Positions 47,206-55,089 of a DNA stretch of 64,000 nt are shown one piece after another. Both the position numbers and the translations under genes were made by a program. Under the pieces are notes generated by a model that was given only the letters and a program-made list of their open reading frames with translations, was not told the DNA's origin and did no database searches. Numbering within the stretch: the first letter of the stretch is position 1; each line of letters opens with the position of its first letter. Source of the stretch: Chryseobacterium soldanellicola (GTDB lineage Bacteria > Bacteroidota > Bacteroidia > Flavobacteriales > Weeksellaceae); contig NZ_FNKL01000002.1 of the NCBI RefSeq assembly GCF_900100115.1, positions 1-64,000 of the forward strand, read 5' to 3'.

Positions 47206-47718
47206 TTATTTCGCAGGAACGCTGCTGAAATTAAGAGCTATTTTTAAGTTCATGTCAGAACTTGTCTGATTTTTCAATTCATAAACGGTTCTTACCGTCA
47301 AGCCCGAGCTTTTTACAACACTGTCTAAAAAGCCGGTATCATTTAAATCTAAATTTAAGCTCGCCGCGTTGGTAGAAATATCCGAGCGCGATGCTACCAG
47401 TTTTTCACCTGTTCCGCTTGAAGAAATATAGACTTTTACTGTTTTCAAAGCGCTTAAATTCCCTCCTGAAGGACTGACTACAGAGATTTTAGCATCAGAA
47501 ATTCTTACATCTTTAATTTTCGCATCATTATTACCTCCAAACCATGTCTGTACATTAGAAGCTGTAGCCGTTGATGAGACTTCTTTATCCGCAGGCACAC
47601 CTGTAGAAATCAAAACATTGGCTGTATAAGGAAATGTATTTTGAACCAATGACTGCACCGTTCCGCAACTTACAAGTGCAGCTGAAGCCACCACTGCTGT
47701 TAAAAACATATTTTTCAT
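47206..47718 (-). CDS. Lipoprotein of unknown function
   Basis: 170 aa from the ATG at 47718 (MKNMFLTAVVASAALVSCG). The lipobox LVSC predicts a lipid-anchored Cys at about 18. The mature part is Ser/Thr/Val-rich and beta-like (SSTATASNVQTWFGG), with no known domain. A longer frame from 47742 adds eight residues before the signal peptide and is less likely. It follows another lipoprotein gene by 45 bp and may share its transcript. Confidence 0.75.
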   Translation of the reverse strand: MKNMFLTAVVASAALVSCGTVQSLVQNTFPYTANVLISTGVPADKEVSSTATASNVQTWFGGNNDAKIKDVRISDAKISVVSPSGGNLSALKTVKVYISSSGTGEKLVASRSDISTNAASLNLDLNDTGFLDSVVKSSGLTVRTVYELKNQTSSDMNLKIALNFSSVPAK

Positions 47719-47763
47719 AATAGTAAATCTTTGAGAGTACATCTTGCAGAAATTATACCAAAA

Positions 47764-48300
47764 TTATTCAACACTTACTGTAAAATGGCCTTTTGTATTT
47801 CCAGAAGCCATGTTGCTTTTTCCGATAATCAGCCAGACTTCGCCTTTTCCCGGAGTTTCATATTCCATTTCCCTTGCGAACGGTCCGTCGTAATCTCCAT
47901 TGGGTAGTTTTATCTGATTAAACCTGATGTTAAAATCATTTTCTTTGGTCGAAATTTTAGCTTTAATAGTAGGCTGATTGTAGTTTGCAATTTTCAGAAT
48001 TAATTGTTGTCCGTCTTTTGTAAACTCTTCACCAAGCGTGAACGGAAGCTGTGATGCATCCGCAGTTCTTACGATTTTCCCTTCCTCTTCACTTCTCATC
48101 ACTCCTGTTCGCAACACCTCTTTGGTAACCGGAGCATTGTTGATGATCGAATCTTTTTTTCTAAGCGCCGCAGAATCTACTTGAGAATGTGCCGCCGATT
48201 GCTCTGTAACCGCCATTGAATCTTTTGAAGTTTCCGTTACGCTTCCTTCTTTTTTACAAGAAATAATAATCAATGGGATCAGCCATAAGGATTTTTTCAT
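47764..48300 (-). CDS. Lipoprotein of unknown function
   Basis: 178 aa. The short signal ends in the lipobox IIISC (Cys 15), followed by a charged linker KKEGSVTETSKDS. The C-terminal half is beta-rich (EVWLIIGKSNMASGN) without a recognised domain. It precedes the second lipoprotein gene on the same strand. Confidence 0.75.
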   Translation of the reverse strand: MKKSLWLIPLIIISCKKEGSVTETSKDSMAVTEQSAAHSQVDSAALRKKDSIINNAPVTKEVLRTGVMRSEEEGKIVRTADASQLPFTLGEEFTKDGQQLILKIANYNQPTIKAKISTKENDFNIRFNQIKLPNGDYDGPFAREMEYETPGKGEVWLIIGKSNMASGNTKGHFTVSVE

Positions 48301-48387
48301 AATAGTTATTTTTAAAATTTCAGAGTTGAGGACTCATGAGAAAATTTAAATGCCAAAATTGTTCCATAAAACCTTTAAAAAACAATT

Positions 48388-49074
48388 CTATTTTACAATT
48401 TCGGGAGAAATCATCTGATTATTTTCTTTTCGGATCATCTTTATCATAAAGTACATAAAATTCAATAAAATACCCATCAGTATGGTAACACCCCACGTTT
48501 TTGTATGCTCTAAAGGATTAATAAACCGGTCGACAATATCATTAAAAAGTCCGAATGGATTATTCAAAACATCCCATGAATTCCATCTTAAAAATCTGCC
48601 GAGATAAACCCCAAAACCGCTCAGAAAAAGAAAGAAAATAGTAATCATATTAATTGTAATTCTTTTAAAATAGTTTGAAAGCAGTTTTTCAATATCCAAT
48701 AGGCTCACAAAACCGCACATCAAACCTGCCCATGCGAAAGAAAGAATAACCACCAAATCATACCAGATAGGAACTGAGCTTCTTGCCTTCAAGTGAAAAA
48801 GATCTGTTAAAATATAAGGCGAATTTGGAAAAAATAAAATCCAGATAATGACTGCAAAAACTATCGAAATTTTACTTTTAATATTAAAAATCAATAAAAA
48901 ACTGCTTATTATCAAAGGAATCCAGGCTAAAAATAAATTCCAGTTTAGAAAGAAAAAAACTTTTGTGTCACTAATATAATATCTAAATATAGAAAGCGCA
49001 AAGCAAAATAACGTCATCAAAATCAGCAGAAAACCAATCTCAAATCTCGGATATTCTTTTATCTTTTTGATCAT
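48388..49074 (-). CDS. DUF1361 membrane protein
   Basis: 228 aa with six to seven hydrophobic helices. LFFPNSPYILTDLFHL and the SGFGVYLGRFLRWNSWD stretch are hallmarks of DUF1361, a family of unknown function. It is the last gene of a run of membrane-protein genes and starts 6 bp after the DUF4153 gene. Confidence 0.85.
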   Translation of the reverse strand: MIKKIKEYPRFEIGFLLILMTLFCFALSIFRYYISDTKVFFFLNWNLFLAWIPLIISSFLLIFNIKSKISIVFAVIIWILFFPNSPYILTDLFHLKARSSVPIWYDLVVILSFAWAGLMCGFVSLLDIEKLLSNYFKRITINMITIFFLFLSGFGVYLGRFLRWNSWDVLNNPFGLFNDIVDRFINPLEHTKTWGVTILMGILLNFMYFMIKMIRKENNQMISPEIVK

Positions 49075-49080
49075 TGTATT

Positions 49081-50451
49081 TTATTTAATGGTTTGATAAT
49101 ACATTGCTTTCGACAAAAAACTTTCATTTTTTTGCGGCTGAACCTGCTGCAGAATCTCTTTTCTAAGTTTTTCATCATGTTTTTCTGCGGCATATTCTAA
49201 AAGCTCTTTTTTATTGAAATAAAATTCTCTTTTATGATAATTTAAGGCAAAATCTTTACGTTTCATATTTTGAGCGGTGATGAATCCGCCCCAATTGATA
49301 TAACTGCAAATCAGGATCGTAGCATAAAAATACCAGGTCATTGAATTGAATAAAAACGCATTTCTTTTTTTATACTGAATTTTAATGAAAGTCATGATCA
49401 AACCGATCAAAGACAACATAAGAAAAGCATAAACACCCAATCTTTTGTAGGTAAAACCGGAATTGACGATGTATTCAGAATTTTTCACCATCGCAGAAAA
49501 AACCAAAACCGCATTAAGTAAAATCCAGATTTTAACTAAAATTTTCATTAAGCCTGCTTTGGGATCAAAATTGAAATTTGATTTAAAATAAAACATGATT
49601 ACCAAAATTGCCATAACAATAGAACCAATCACGGCTCCAACTCTTTCATGCGTTTCTTTCGAAAGCTTAACCGGAGTTTTTACGGCTTCATAAAACTGTT
49701 CGTAATTAAAAGTAAAAATGAAAAATATCAACAAAATATTTAATAAAAAGAAAGAAATTACACCACTCATTCTTTCAGCATTTAAGTCTAAAAAAGAATA
49801 GGTTGATTTCTGAATTTTATCTTTCTCCTGAAAATCATTATCCAAGATGTGATTTTGTTTGTAGATCAGCTTTTCGACCGAGTAATTCCAATAATTGAAA
49901 GCAATAAAAAACCCTAAAACGGTAATGCAGAACAGTTGCCAGAAATTAATATCAAGCTCAAAATTGGTAAATAAATTCGCAAAATGATCGCTTCCTGCAG
50001 AATAAATTCCAAAGAAAATGCCGACAAACAGTAAAGGAATCAGCACAAAAGCAAATATCTTCTGCCACAATCCCGGAATATTTTTTTTCGGAAGCCACCT
50101 GTCGAAACTGAAAAACCGGCAAATGAATGTGAAGCAATTAACGACAAAAACCGGGATCAGAAAAAGCGGTTTCATCCTTTTATTTTTTGATCGGTAAGAC
50201 AGCAGTAAAAGAGAGCTTACAACAGCCAGAAATGAAGGAAAATCGCCGTACCAGGCAAATGCGATGCTTGAAAGAATGCTGGTCAAAAAAAGGATAAGAA
50301 ATGTTCTCGTCCTGTTCTTTTCAGGGGTTTTAAAAATAGTTAATACGGAATAAATAATGCCTAAAATTCCAAGATTCAGTCCTACATTCTGATTGTAAAA
50401 AAGAGCGATAAACAGTGCTGTTGTAAGAAATATATAATGATGTGTTTTCAT
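49081..50451 (-). CDS. DUF4153-type membrane protein
   Basis: 456 aa with about twelve hydrophobic segments and a short hydrophilic C-terminal tail (EKHDEKLRKEILQQV). The layout and the motif YTYKRLGVYAF-like (FTYKRLGVYAF) match DUF4153/DUF4173 membrane proteins of unknown role. It follows the Coq4-like gene by 18 bp within the same run, whose first promoter carries the palindrome at 51292. Confidence 0.8.
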   Translation of the reverse strand: MKTHHYIFLTTALFIALFYNQNVGLNLGILGIIYSVLTIFKTPEKNRTRTFLILFLTSILSSIAFAWYGDFPSFLAVVSSLLLLSYRSKNKRMKPLFLIPVFVVNCFTFICRFFSFDRWLPKKNIPGLWQKIFAFVLIPLLFVGIFFGIYSAGSDHFANLFTNFELDINFWQLFCITVLGFFIAFNYWNYSVEKLIYKQNHILDNDFQEKDKIQKSTYSFLDLNAERMSGVISFFLLNILLIFFIFTFNYEQFYEAVKTPVKLSKETHERVGAVIGSIVMAILVIMFYFKSNFNFDPKAGLMKILVKIWILLNAVLVFSAMVKNSEYIVNSGFTYKRLGVYAFLMLSLIGLIMTFIKIQYKKRNAFLFNSMTWYFYATILICSYINWGGFITAQNMKRKDFALNYHKREFYFNKKELLEYAAEKHDEKLRKEILQQVQPQKNESFLSKAMYYQTIK

Positions 50452-50469
50452 AATAACTGAGTTAAAAAA

Positions 50470-50955
50470 TTAATATAAAACCGGAGTTTGTTTTTGTTGG
50501 ACAAAATCTTTCAGGTTGTCAAAATTCTGCCATAAAAGACATTCAAAATCCCATTGATAAAAAGGCCTCATATTCTGACCTTTTTTATAGGCTTCCCAAT
50601 ACATTTTTAAATATTCAGGGAGAATCAATGTGCCCAAAACTATTGCTGCCAAAAGATGGGCATTGAGTTTTCCGTTCCCGAGAAGGAGAAACTGCATGGC
50701 TATTTCGTCCTCAAAATTTGTCCCGCAACCCGTAATCAAATGATGTACATCGTGATCTTCCATTTTGGGGATCATCGTAAAGCCGTGCTTTTTATAAAAC
50801 TCTCCCAATTTTCGGCCTAAAGAATCTTCCTGAAAGCTGAGAAGCTGCTTTTCATTGAACTGCCATTGTCTTTTTTTCTTTTTAAAATATTTTCTGTACA
50901 GTTTCTGAGTATGATCGTACACAAAAAGCAAGAATTGAACGCGTATTTTTTTCAT
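50470..50955 (-). CDS. Coq4-like protein
   Basis: 161 aa. The metal-binding signature of COQ4 is present as HDVHHLITGCGTNFEDE (HDxxH, then E eleven residues on), as are QFLLLGNGKL and the later motif W. Coq4 helps ubiquinone synthesis in proteobacteria and mitochondria, but Bacteroidota use menaquinone, so the role here is unknown. It lies between a small membrane protein gene and the DUF4153 gene, probably one operon. Confidence 0.8.
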   Translation of the reverse strand: MKKIRVQFLLFVYDHTQKLYRKYFKKKKRQWQFNEKQLLSFQEDSLGRKLGEFYKKHGFTMIPKMEDHDVHHLITGCGTNFEDEIAMQFLLLGNGKLNAHLLAAIVLGTLILPEYLKMYWEAYKKGQNMRPFYQWDFECLLWQNFDNLKDFVQQKQTPVLY

Positions 50956-50972
50956 AATTTACTTAATTAAGG

Positions 50973-51269
50973 TTAATTAATTATATTGAGTCCTATTACA
51001 GCATACACAATAGCAACAGGAATATTGATCAGCAATATCATGGAAGATTTAATGCAGGTTTCGAGCTTATTTTTATGTAAAAAACCATAAATTAAAAGTC
51101 CTGCGATAACGCCGAGATTTAGAATTGATCCAAAAAATAAAAGTATGAGCCCGGCGAAAGCATATTCTTCATTTTTCGTGAACAGATATCCAAAAAGGCA
51201 AAAATTACCCAATAAGAATGAAAATGCAAAGACGGTTTTCCCAATGTTGATGATAGAATTTTTTTCCAT
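50973..51269 (-). CDS. Small membrane protein of unknown function
   Basis: 98 aa with three hydrophobic helices (about 10-27, 36-58 and 75-95). No known domain recognised. It is the first gene of the run Coq4-DUF4153-DUF1361 and is preceded by a -7 element TAACTTTG that overlaps the palindrome at 51292-51310. Confidence 0.75.
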   Translation of the reverse strand: MEKNSIINIGKTVFAFSFLLGNFCLFGYLFTKNEEYAFAGLILLFFGSILNLGVIAGLLIYGFLHKNKLETCIKSSMILLINIPVAIVYAVIGLNIIN

Positions 51270-51291
51270 AATTAATTATTTTAAAACAAAG

Positions 51292-51311
51292 AACTTTGAA
51301 TTACAAAGTTA
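51292..51311 (-). promoter_or_regulatory. Promoter with palindromic operator (membrane-protein operon)
   Basis: AACTTTG-AATTA-CAAAGTT (51292-51310) overlaps the minus-strand -7 element TAACTTTG (51304-51311). The same palindrome with one base changed in the spacer lies at 52372-52390. A repressor bound here would block polymerase; the winged-helix protein encoded between the sites is the best candidate. Confidence 0.65.
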
Positions 51312-51332
51312 AAATTCAAAAAAATATAACGC

Positions 51333-51623
51333 TTATTTTCCTAATAATTTTTCTAAAGCATTTAAATGCTCCGTAAAAGCTTCTCTTCCACTTTGAGTTA
51401 CACGGTAAGAAGTTTTAGGTTTCTTTCCTACAAATTCTTTTTTTACTTCAATATAATTAGCTTTTTCCAAGGCATTGCTGTGGCTCGCCAAATTACCGTC
51501 AGTGATTTCCAAAAGGCTTTTCATTTCAGAGAAATCAACCCAGTCGTTCACCATCAGAACGGACATAATGCCCAACCTTACACGGCTTTCGAATTCTTTA
51601 TTGAGTTGATTTATATTGATCAT
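51333..51623 (-). CDS. Small winged-helix transcriptional regulator (HTH_34/MarR-like)
   Basis: 96 aa, consisting of one winged helix-turn-helix domain: VNDWVDFSEMKSLLEITDGN with recognition helix LASHSNALEKANYI and wing FVGKKPKTSYRVT. It matches the HTH_34 family. It lies downstream of a membrane-protein gene (51748-52365), and the palindromes before that gene and before the next operon suggest it controls both, including its own synthesis. The ligand is unknown. Confidence 0.88.
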   Translation of the reverse strand: MININQLNKEFESRVRLGIMSVLMVNDWVDFSEMKSLLEITDGNLASHSNALEKANYIEVKKEFVGKKPKTSYRVTQSGREAFTEHLNALEKLLGK

Positions 51624-51640
51624 GAGGGTTTTTGAGTATT

Positions 51641-51674
51641 AGAGTTTTAGAGTTTTAGAGTTTTAGAGTTTTAG
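51641..51674. repeat. Tandem 8-bp repeat
   Basis: Four copies of AGAGTTTT in the gap between the regulator gene and the membrane-protein gene. It is directly followed by the 7-bp repeat at 51684. Confidence 0.8.
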
Positions 51675-51683
51675 CGAATATAA

Positions 51684-51746
51684 TTCATAATTCATAATTC
51701 ATAATTCATAATTCATAATTCATAATTCATAATTCATAATTCATAA
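51684..51746. repeat. Tandem 7-bp repeat (nine copies)
   Basis: Nine perfect copies of TTCATAA, ending 1 bp before the stop codon end of the membrane-protein gene at 51748. The perfect repeat suggests active slippage. It could change the distance within the transcript to the regulator gene. It has no spacers, so it is not a CRISPR. Confidence 0.85.
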
Positions 51747-51747
51747 T

Positions 51748-52365
51748 TTATTTATATTTCTTATGCATAATCAGGCCGTAAACAATATGCAAAACGCCAA
51801 AGCCGATTGTCCAGAAAACCAATCCCCAACCCAGGAAAAACATCGATAACAGCCCAAGAACAATCTGGCAGTATCCTAAATATTTGATATCGGTTAAAGT
51901 ATATCTTTCAGCGCTTACCAAGGCTAATCCGTAAAAAATAAGTGTTGCAGGTGCGATCCATACAAAAAGATGATGAAAAAGCAACGCAAGACAAACAATT
52001 CCGCCCGTCACCAAAGGCACTGCAAAAGTAAAAAGAAGGCGCTTTGTTGTGCCGTCCCAGATTTTGAGACCTTTTCTTTTGCTTTTATTAGCTGTAAAAA
52101 TATATCCGCTTAAAATGGCTGTTAATAAGATCAAAGTTCCTATCACGACCAATTCACGAACCAATGCCGGGCCAAAAAAATTTCTCTGACCCGCAAAATA
52201 ATCGATTCCTTCTCGCTGAAAAACAAAATAAACATAAGCTGCACCAATGATCGCTGCCAAACCGGCAACCACTCCAGACAGTCCGCTCAGGGAAATAAAT
52301 CTGGAAGAACGTTCCATCATGGAACGAATGTGCGATAAGTCTTCGTGATAGTTTTTTGAATCCAT
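51748..52365 (-). CDS. Membrane protein of unknown function linked to the winged-helix regulator
   Basis: 205 aa from the ATG at 52365 (MDSKNYHEDLSHIRSMMERS). The N-terminal 25 residues are hydrophilic, then about six membrane helices follow. It is commonly found paired with HTH_34 regulators in flavobacteria (from memory), and function is unknown. The longer frame from 52386 would include the promoter -7 element, so the ATG at 52365 is preferred. Confidence 0.8.
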   Translation of the reverse strand: MDSKNYHEDLSHIRSMMERSSRFISLSGLSGVVAGLAAIIGAAYVYFVFQREGIDYFAGQRNFFGPALVRELVVIGTLILLTAILSGYIFTANKSKRKGLKIWDGTTKRLLFTFAVPLVTGGIVCLALLFHHLFVWIAPATLIFYGLALVSAERYTLTDIKYLGYCQIVLGLLSMFFLGWGLVFWTIGFGVLHIVYGLIMHKKYK

Positions 52366-52371
52366 ATAAAG

Positions 52372-52412
52372 AACTTTGAATTGCAAAGTTATAATTTATT
52401 TTTAATCTTCAA
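52372..52412 (-). promoter_or_regulatory. Promoter with palindromic operator (membrane protein-regulator unit)
   Basis: TAACTTTG (minus, 52384-52391) is the -7 element, and TTG (52410-52412) is 18 bp upstream. AACTTTG-AATTG-CAAAGTT (52372-52390) overlaps the -7 element. The block AAAGAACTTTGAATT is shared with the site at 51292. Confidence 0.7.
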
Positions 52413-52572
52413 AATATTTTTGGAAATAATTTTTACTAATACCCACTTTTAAACATAATGCTTCTTTTTAATGCAAAGCAACAAAGATTTTTAACAACTG
52501 ACTGTTTTTATGATTCGCAAAGGTATTCTACTCGGAAACAAAAACATCCTGTATTTTTTTGAAGCATAAATT

Positions 52573-52602
52573 AAAAAGCCGCTGATTTCTCAATGGCTTT
52601 TT
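52573..52602. terminator. Terminator after enoyl-CoA hydratase gene
   Basis: AAAAAGCC pairs with GGCTTTTT around a 14-nt loop, and a U-rich tract follows on both strands. It ends the enoyl-CoA hydratase transcript before the membrane-protein promoter. Confidence 0.65.
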
Positions 52603-52616
52603 TATTAGAATTAAGA

Positions 52617-53381
52617 TTATTTTGCTCTTAATTTTTCTTTAATTGATTCTATATTTTTCTTTGCAGAATCTTCCAGGATCAAGCTTGCGCTCATGTGAAT
52701 TCTGGCAGGCATCAATTCGTTAAAATGATCCGTTCCTTCCCAGGATACTTTTTTAATTAAAGCCAAAGCATCTTCACTTCTTGAGGCCAGCGTCTGCAAA
52801 AATTTTTCAAGTTTCACATCCATTTCAGCAATATTTTCTGAAACTGAATGGTACACATTATGTTGCTCTGCCCATTCTGCGGATCGGAAATCTGCATCGA
52901 TTGCCATGGCAGAAAACTGAGATTTCCCTATTTTTCTTTCCACATACGGCCCGATTACGAATGGCCCGATTCCTAAATTAATTTCTGTTAAAGCCAATGC
53001 AGCATCTTTTGTAGCAAAGCAATAATCGGCTCCGCAGGCAATTCCTACTCCACCTCCCGTTGTTTTTCCCTGAACTCTTACGACTACGATTTTTCCGCAG
53101 TTTCTCATGGCATTCAAGACTTTAGCAAAACCTCCAAAGAATTTTGTAGACGCTTCCAGCTCTTCAATTGCCAAAAGCTCGTCAAAGCTTGCTCCTGCGC
53201 AGAATGCTTTTTCGCCTTCACTTTTCAGTAAAATAGCTTTCACCTCATCTTTTTTGCCTTCATCCAAAATGGTCTGTGCTAATTTTTCAAGGATGGCTCC
53301 GGGTAAAGAATTACTTTTTGGGGTTCCGAAAGTGATCTCGGCAATATTGTTTTTAATCTCAGCTACTACAAATTCGTTCAT
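52617..53381 (-). CDS. Enoyl-CoA hydratase/isomerase family protein
   Basis: 254 aa crotonase-fold protein. The oxyanion-hole regions are KAFCAGASFDELL and TTGGGVGIACGADYCFA, and LALTEINLGIGPF covers the second catalytic region, with one acidic residue (E in LTEINLG) present. It hydrates or isomerises an acyl-CoA; the substrate cannot be told. The C-terminal helices are normal. It stands alone with its own terminator. Confidence 0.9.
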   Translation of the reverse strand: MNEFVVAEIKNNIAEITFGTPKSNSLPGAILEKLAQTILDEGKKDEVKAILLKSEGEKAFCAGASFDELLAIEELEASTKFFGGFAKVLNAMRNCGKIVVVRVQGKTTGGGVGIACGADYCFATKDAALALTEINLGIGPFVIGPYVERKIGKSQFSAMAIDADFRSAEWAEQHNVYHSVSENIAEMDVKLEKFLQTLASRSEDALALIKKVSWEGTDHFNELMPARIHMSASLILEDSAKKNIESIKEKLRAK

Positions 53382-53493
53382 TATTTAGATTTATTTGAAT
53401 TCTTACAAAAATACTAAATGTGCCGCTTTTGGAGAAGGTTTACGTAAGATAATTGATTTTTCTGTGATGCCATTTATTTGTCTGCAATTTTTA

Positions 53494-53604
53494 AGGAGCT
53501 GTTTCCCGCTATCCACTTTTACTCCTCGCGCCAACGTGCTCCAACACCTAAACCCTCAACCCTTCCCCTCCCAGCTGCGGGGTAGTCGTTACTATCGGGG
53601 CTAG
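53494..53604 (-). repeat. Dispersed intergenic repeat, copy 2
   Basis: Read on the minus strand it begins CTAGCCCCGAT and ends GCGGGAAACAGCTCCT, like copy 1 at 634-727, but the roughly 65-bp middle is different. Shared ends with a variable interior suggest a non-autonomous mobile or processed element. Confidence 0.65.
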
Positions 53605-53811
53605 AAAAGTGAATTGTCAATGAGTGAATCGTGAATTTATATGCAGCTGAAAAATTAATTATTAACGATTTACCTTCAAAATGTATACTGTTGAAACCGA
53701 CTCCGTATAAATACTGGAAAGATAATTTGGTAGTATTTACGCTATAACTTACTGTAAACCAAATGTAAATTTGTAGTGTTCATTTAAAGAAGCTTCATAA
53801 AAAACATGAAC

Positions 53812-53845
53812 AGGTGAATCCGAAAAACCATAAAAGAGTAGGAAA
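53812..53845 (+). promoter_or_regulatory. Conserved leader motif, copy B
   Basis: TCCGAAAAAC, 6-bp spacer, then AGAGTAGGAAA, ending 22 nt before the ATG at 53868. Because a -7 element lies at 53766-53773, the motif is inside the transcribed leader. Confidence 0.7.
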
Positions 53846-53867
53846 TAAAACTAAAAAAATTAACACC

Positions 53868-54212
53868 ATGTCTTATCCATTAGTAGAAATCAAAAATTCA
53901 ACAAATTACATTGTATCAGGTAAAGTTTCTTATGCAAGTATTTTTTGTTCAGACGATAATTATACAGTAACTCCGCTTACCACCTGGAAAGCAAGCAGCA
54001 GAGGTGTATGTTTATTAACGAAAATTACAGCGACCGTTAAAACTCCATCCGGTGATATTGTTGCGACACCTTATGAATCGTCCGGGACATCATACAGTCA
54101 GTTTGCAATTTTACAGACAGGGCCTAATTCTTTTGCCGTGACAAGAATCGTAAACTTAAGCGAGGACGCTGTTCCGGAAGATTATGTTGAGCCAACTGTA
54201 CAGCAAAAATAA
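53868..54212 (+). CDS. Small soluble protein of unknown function
   Basis: 114 aa from the ATG at 53868 (MSYPLVEIKNSTNYIVSGKV), without signal peptide. It is rich in Ser/Thr/Val, with a beta-strand look and two Cys (IFCSDD and GVCLLT). No family recognised. It shares the conserved leader motif with the tail-collar gene downstream and with the Cys-rich peptide genes. It ends at a strong terminator, so it is a single-gene transcript. A longer frame from 53814 would run through the leader motif and is less likely. Confidence 0.7.
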   Translation: MSYPLVEIKNSTNYIVSGKVSYASIFCSDDNYTVTPLTTWKASSRGVCLLTKITATVKTPSGDIVATPYESSGTSYSQFAILQTGPNSFAVTRIVNLSEDAVPEDYVEPTVQQK

Positions 54213-54275
54213 TCAACCGTAAAGTGGAATTATTGAATTATTTTCAATTAAATATTCATTTTATTATAAAATTAT

Positions 54276-54308
54276 AAACCTTCAGATTAATCTGAAGGTT
54301 TTTTTTCC
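54276..54308 (+). terminator. Terminator after the gene at 53868
   Basis: AAACCTTCAGATT and AATCTGAAGGTTT form a perfect 26-bp palindrome followed by a run of seven T. Confidence 0.8.
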
Positions 54309-54437
54309 TATCTTTAAAAGGTTGATTACGTAGAAATACTGAACCGTTAATTTGGTGTTTTATACTCTACCCGGGGCTTTGCATATGTTGTTCCTTTGAA
54401 TTGTCAATAAAGACGAAAAAAAGGTTCTTAAAAATAT

Positions 54438-54473
54438 GGCGACATCCGAAAAGCCAATAACAGAGTAGGGAAA
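54438..54473 (+). promoter_or_regulatory. Conserved leader motif, copy C
   Basis: TCCGAAAAGC, 7-bp spacer, then AGAGTAGGGAA, ending 24 nt before the ATG of the first tail-collar gene. Confidence 0.7.
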
Positions 54474-54497
54474 TTTATAACTGAAAAATATATCATC

Positions 54498-55040
54498 ATG
54501 GAAGAAATGATCGGAGTAATCAAATTATTTGCAGGAAACTTTGCTCCCAAAGGCTTTATGCTTTGTGACGGAAGCTTATTAAGCATTGCTCAGAACTCGG
54601 CACTTTTCTCAATCCTGGGAACAACTTATGGCGGAGACGGAGTAACAACTTTTGCTTTACCCAACTTAAAAGGCCGTTACCCAATAGGAACTGGAAATGT
54701 AAATTCTAATGAATATTACCCTTTAGGAGTACAGGCCGGAACAACACAAACAACTATAACTACACCAAACCTGCCAAGCTTTATCAGCCAGATGATGGTT
54801 TCCAGATCCAATGCCAATTCTATAACCCCTTCATCAAGCACGTCTATTGGTGTTACCGGAACTACTGTAGGAAGAGACTTTACAGCCGTTCCCAGTTTTG
54901 TAAACGGAGATCCCGATACGGTGATTAACGCAAAATCTGTTTCTTTCGTTGGCCAGAATATTCCGATCAACAATATGCCTCCTTATTTAGGATTAAATTA
55001 TATTATCTGTGTACAAGGAATTTACCCTTCAAGACCGTAA
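54498..55040 (+). CDS. Phage tail-collar domain protein (MdpB-like), copy 1
   Basis: 180 aa. The N-terminal collar domain is clear: MIGVIKLFAGNFAPKGFMLC then SILGTTYGGDGVTTFALPNL and KGRYPIGTG. These proteins resemble receptor-binding tail parts of phages and the microcystin-dependent protein B. Outside phages they are exported or cell-surface proteins of unknown role in Bacteroidota. No other phage gene is near. It is followed by a close paralogue. Confidence 0.85.
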   Translation: MEEMIGVIKLFAGNFAPKGFMLCDGSLLSIAQNSALFSILGTTYGGDGVTTFALPNLKGRYPIGTGNVNSNEYYPLGVQAGTTQTTITTPNLPSFISQMMVSRSNANSITPSSSTSIGVTGTTVGRDFTAVPSFVNGDPDTVINAKSVSFVGQNIPINNMPPYLGLNYIICVQGIYPSRP

Positions 55041-55089
55041 TTAAAAAACATTATAAAAAATAAATTAATAACTGAAAAATTATACTATT

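Larger units (their letters stand above)
53382..53867. other. Intergenic region: repeat, promoter and leader
   Basis: Holds dispersed repeat copy 2 (53494-53604), then a -7 element TAAATTTG (53766-53773), a possible leader hairpin (TGTTCAT at 53777 with ATGAACA at 53806) and the conserved leader motif B (53812-53845). No coding frame before the ATG at 53868 was convincing. Confidence 0.5.

Noticed and set aside
51684-51746. Regular repeats that might be a CRISPR array
   Set aside because: The unit is only 7 bp, with no spacers and no cas genes nearby; it is a simple tandem repeat.
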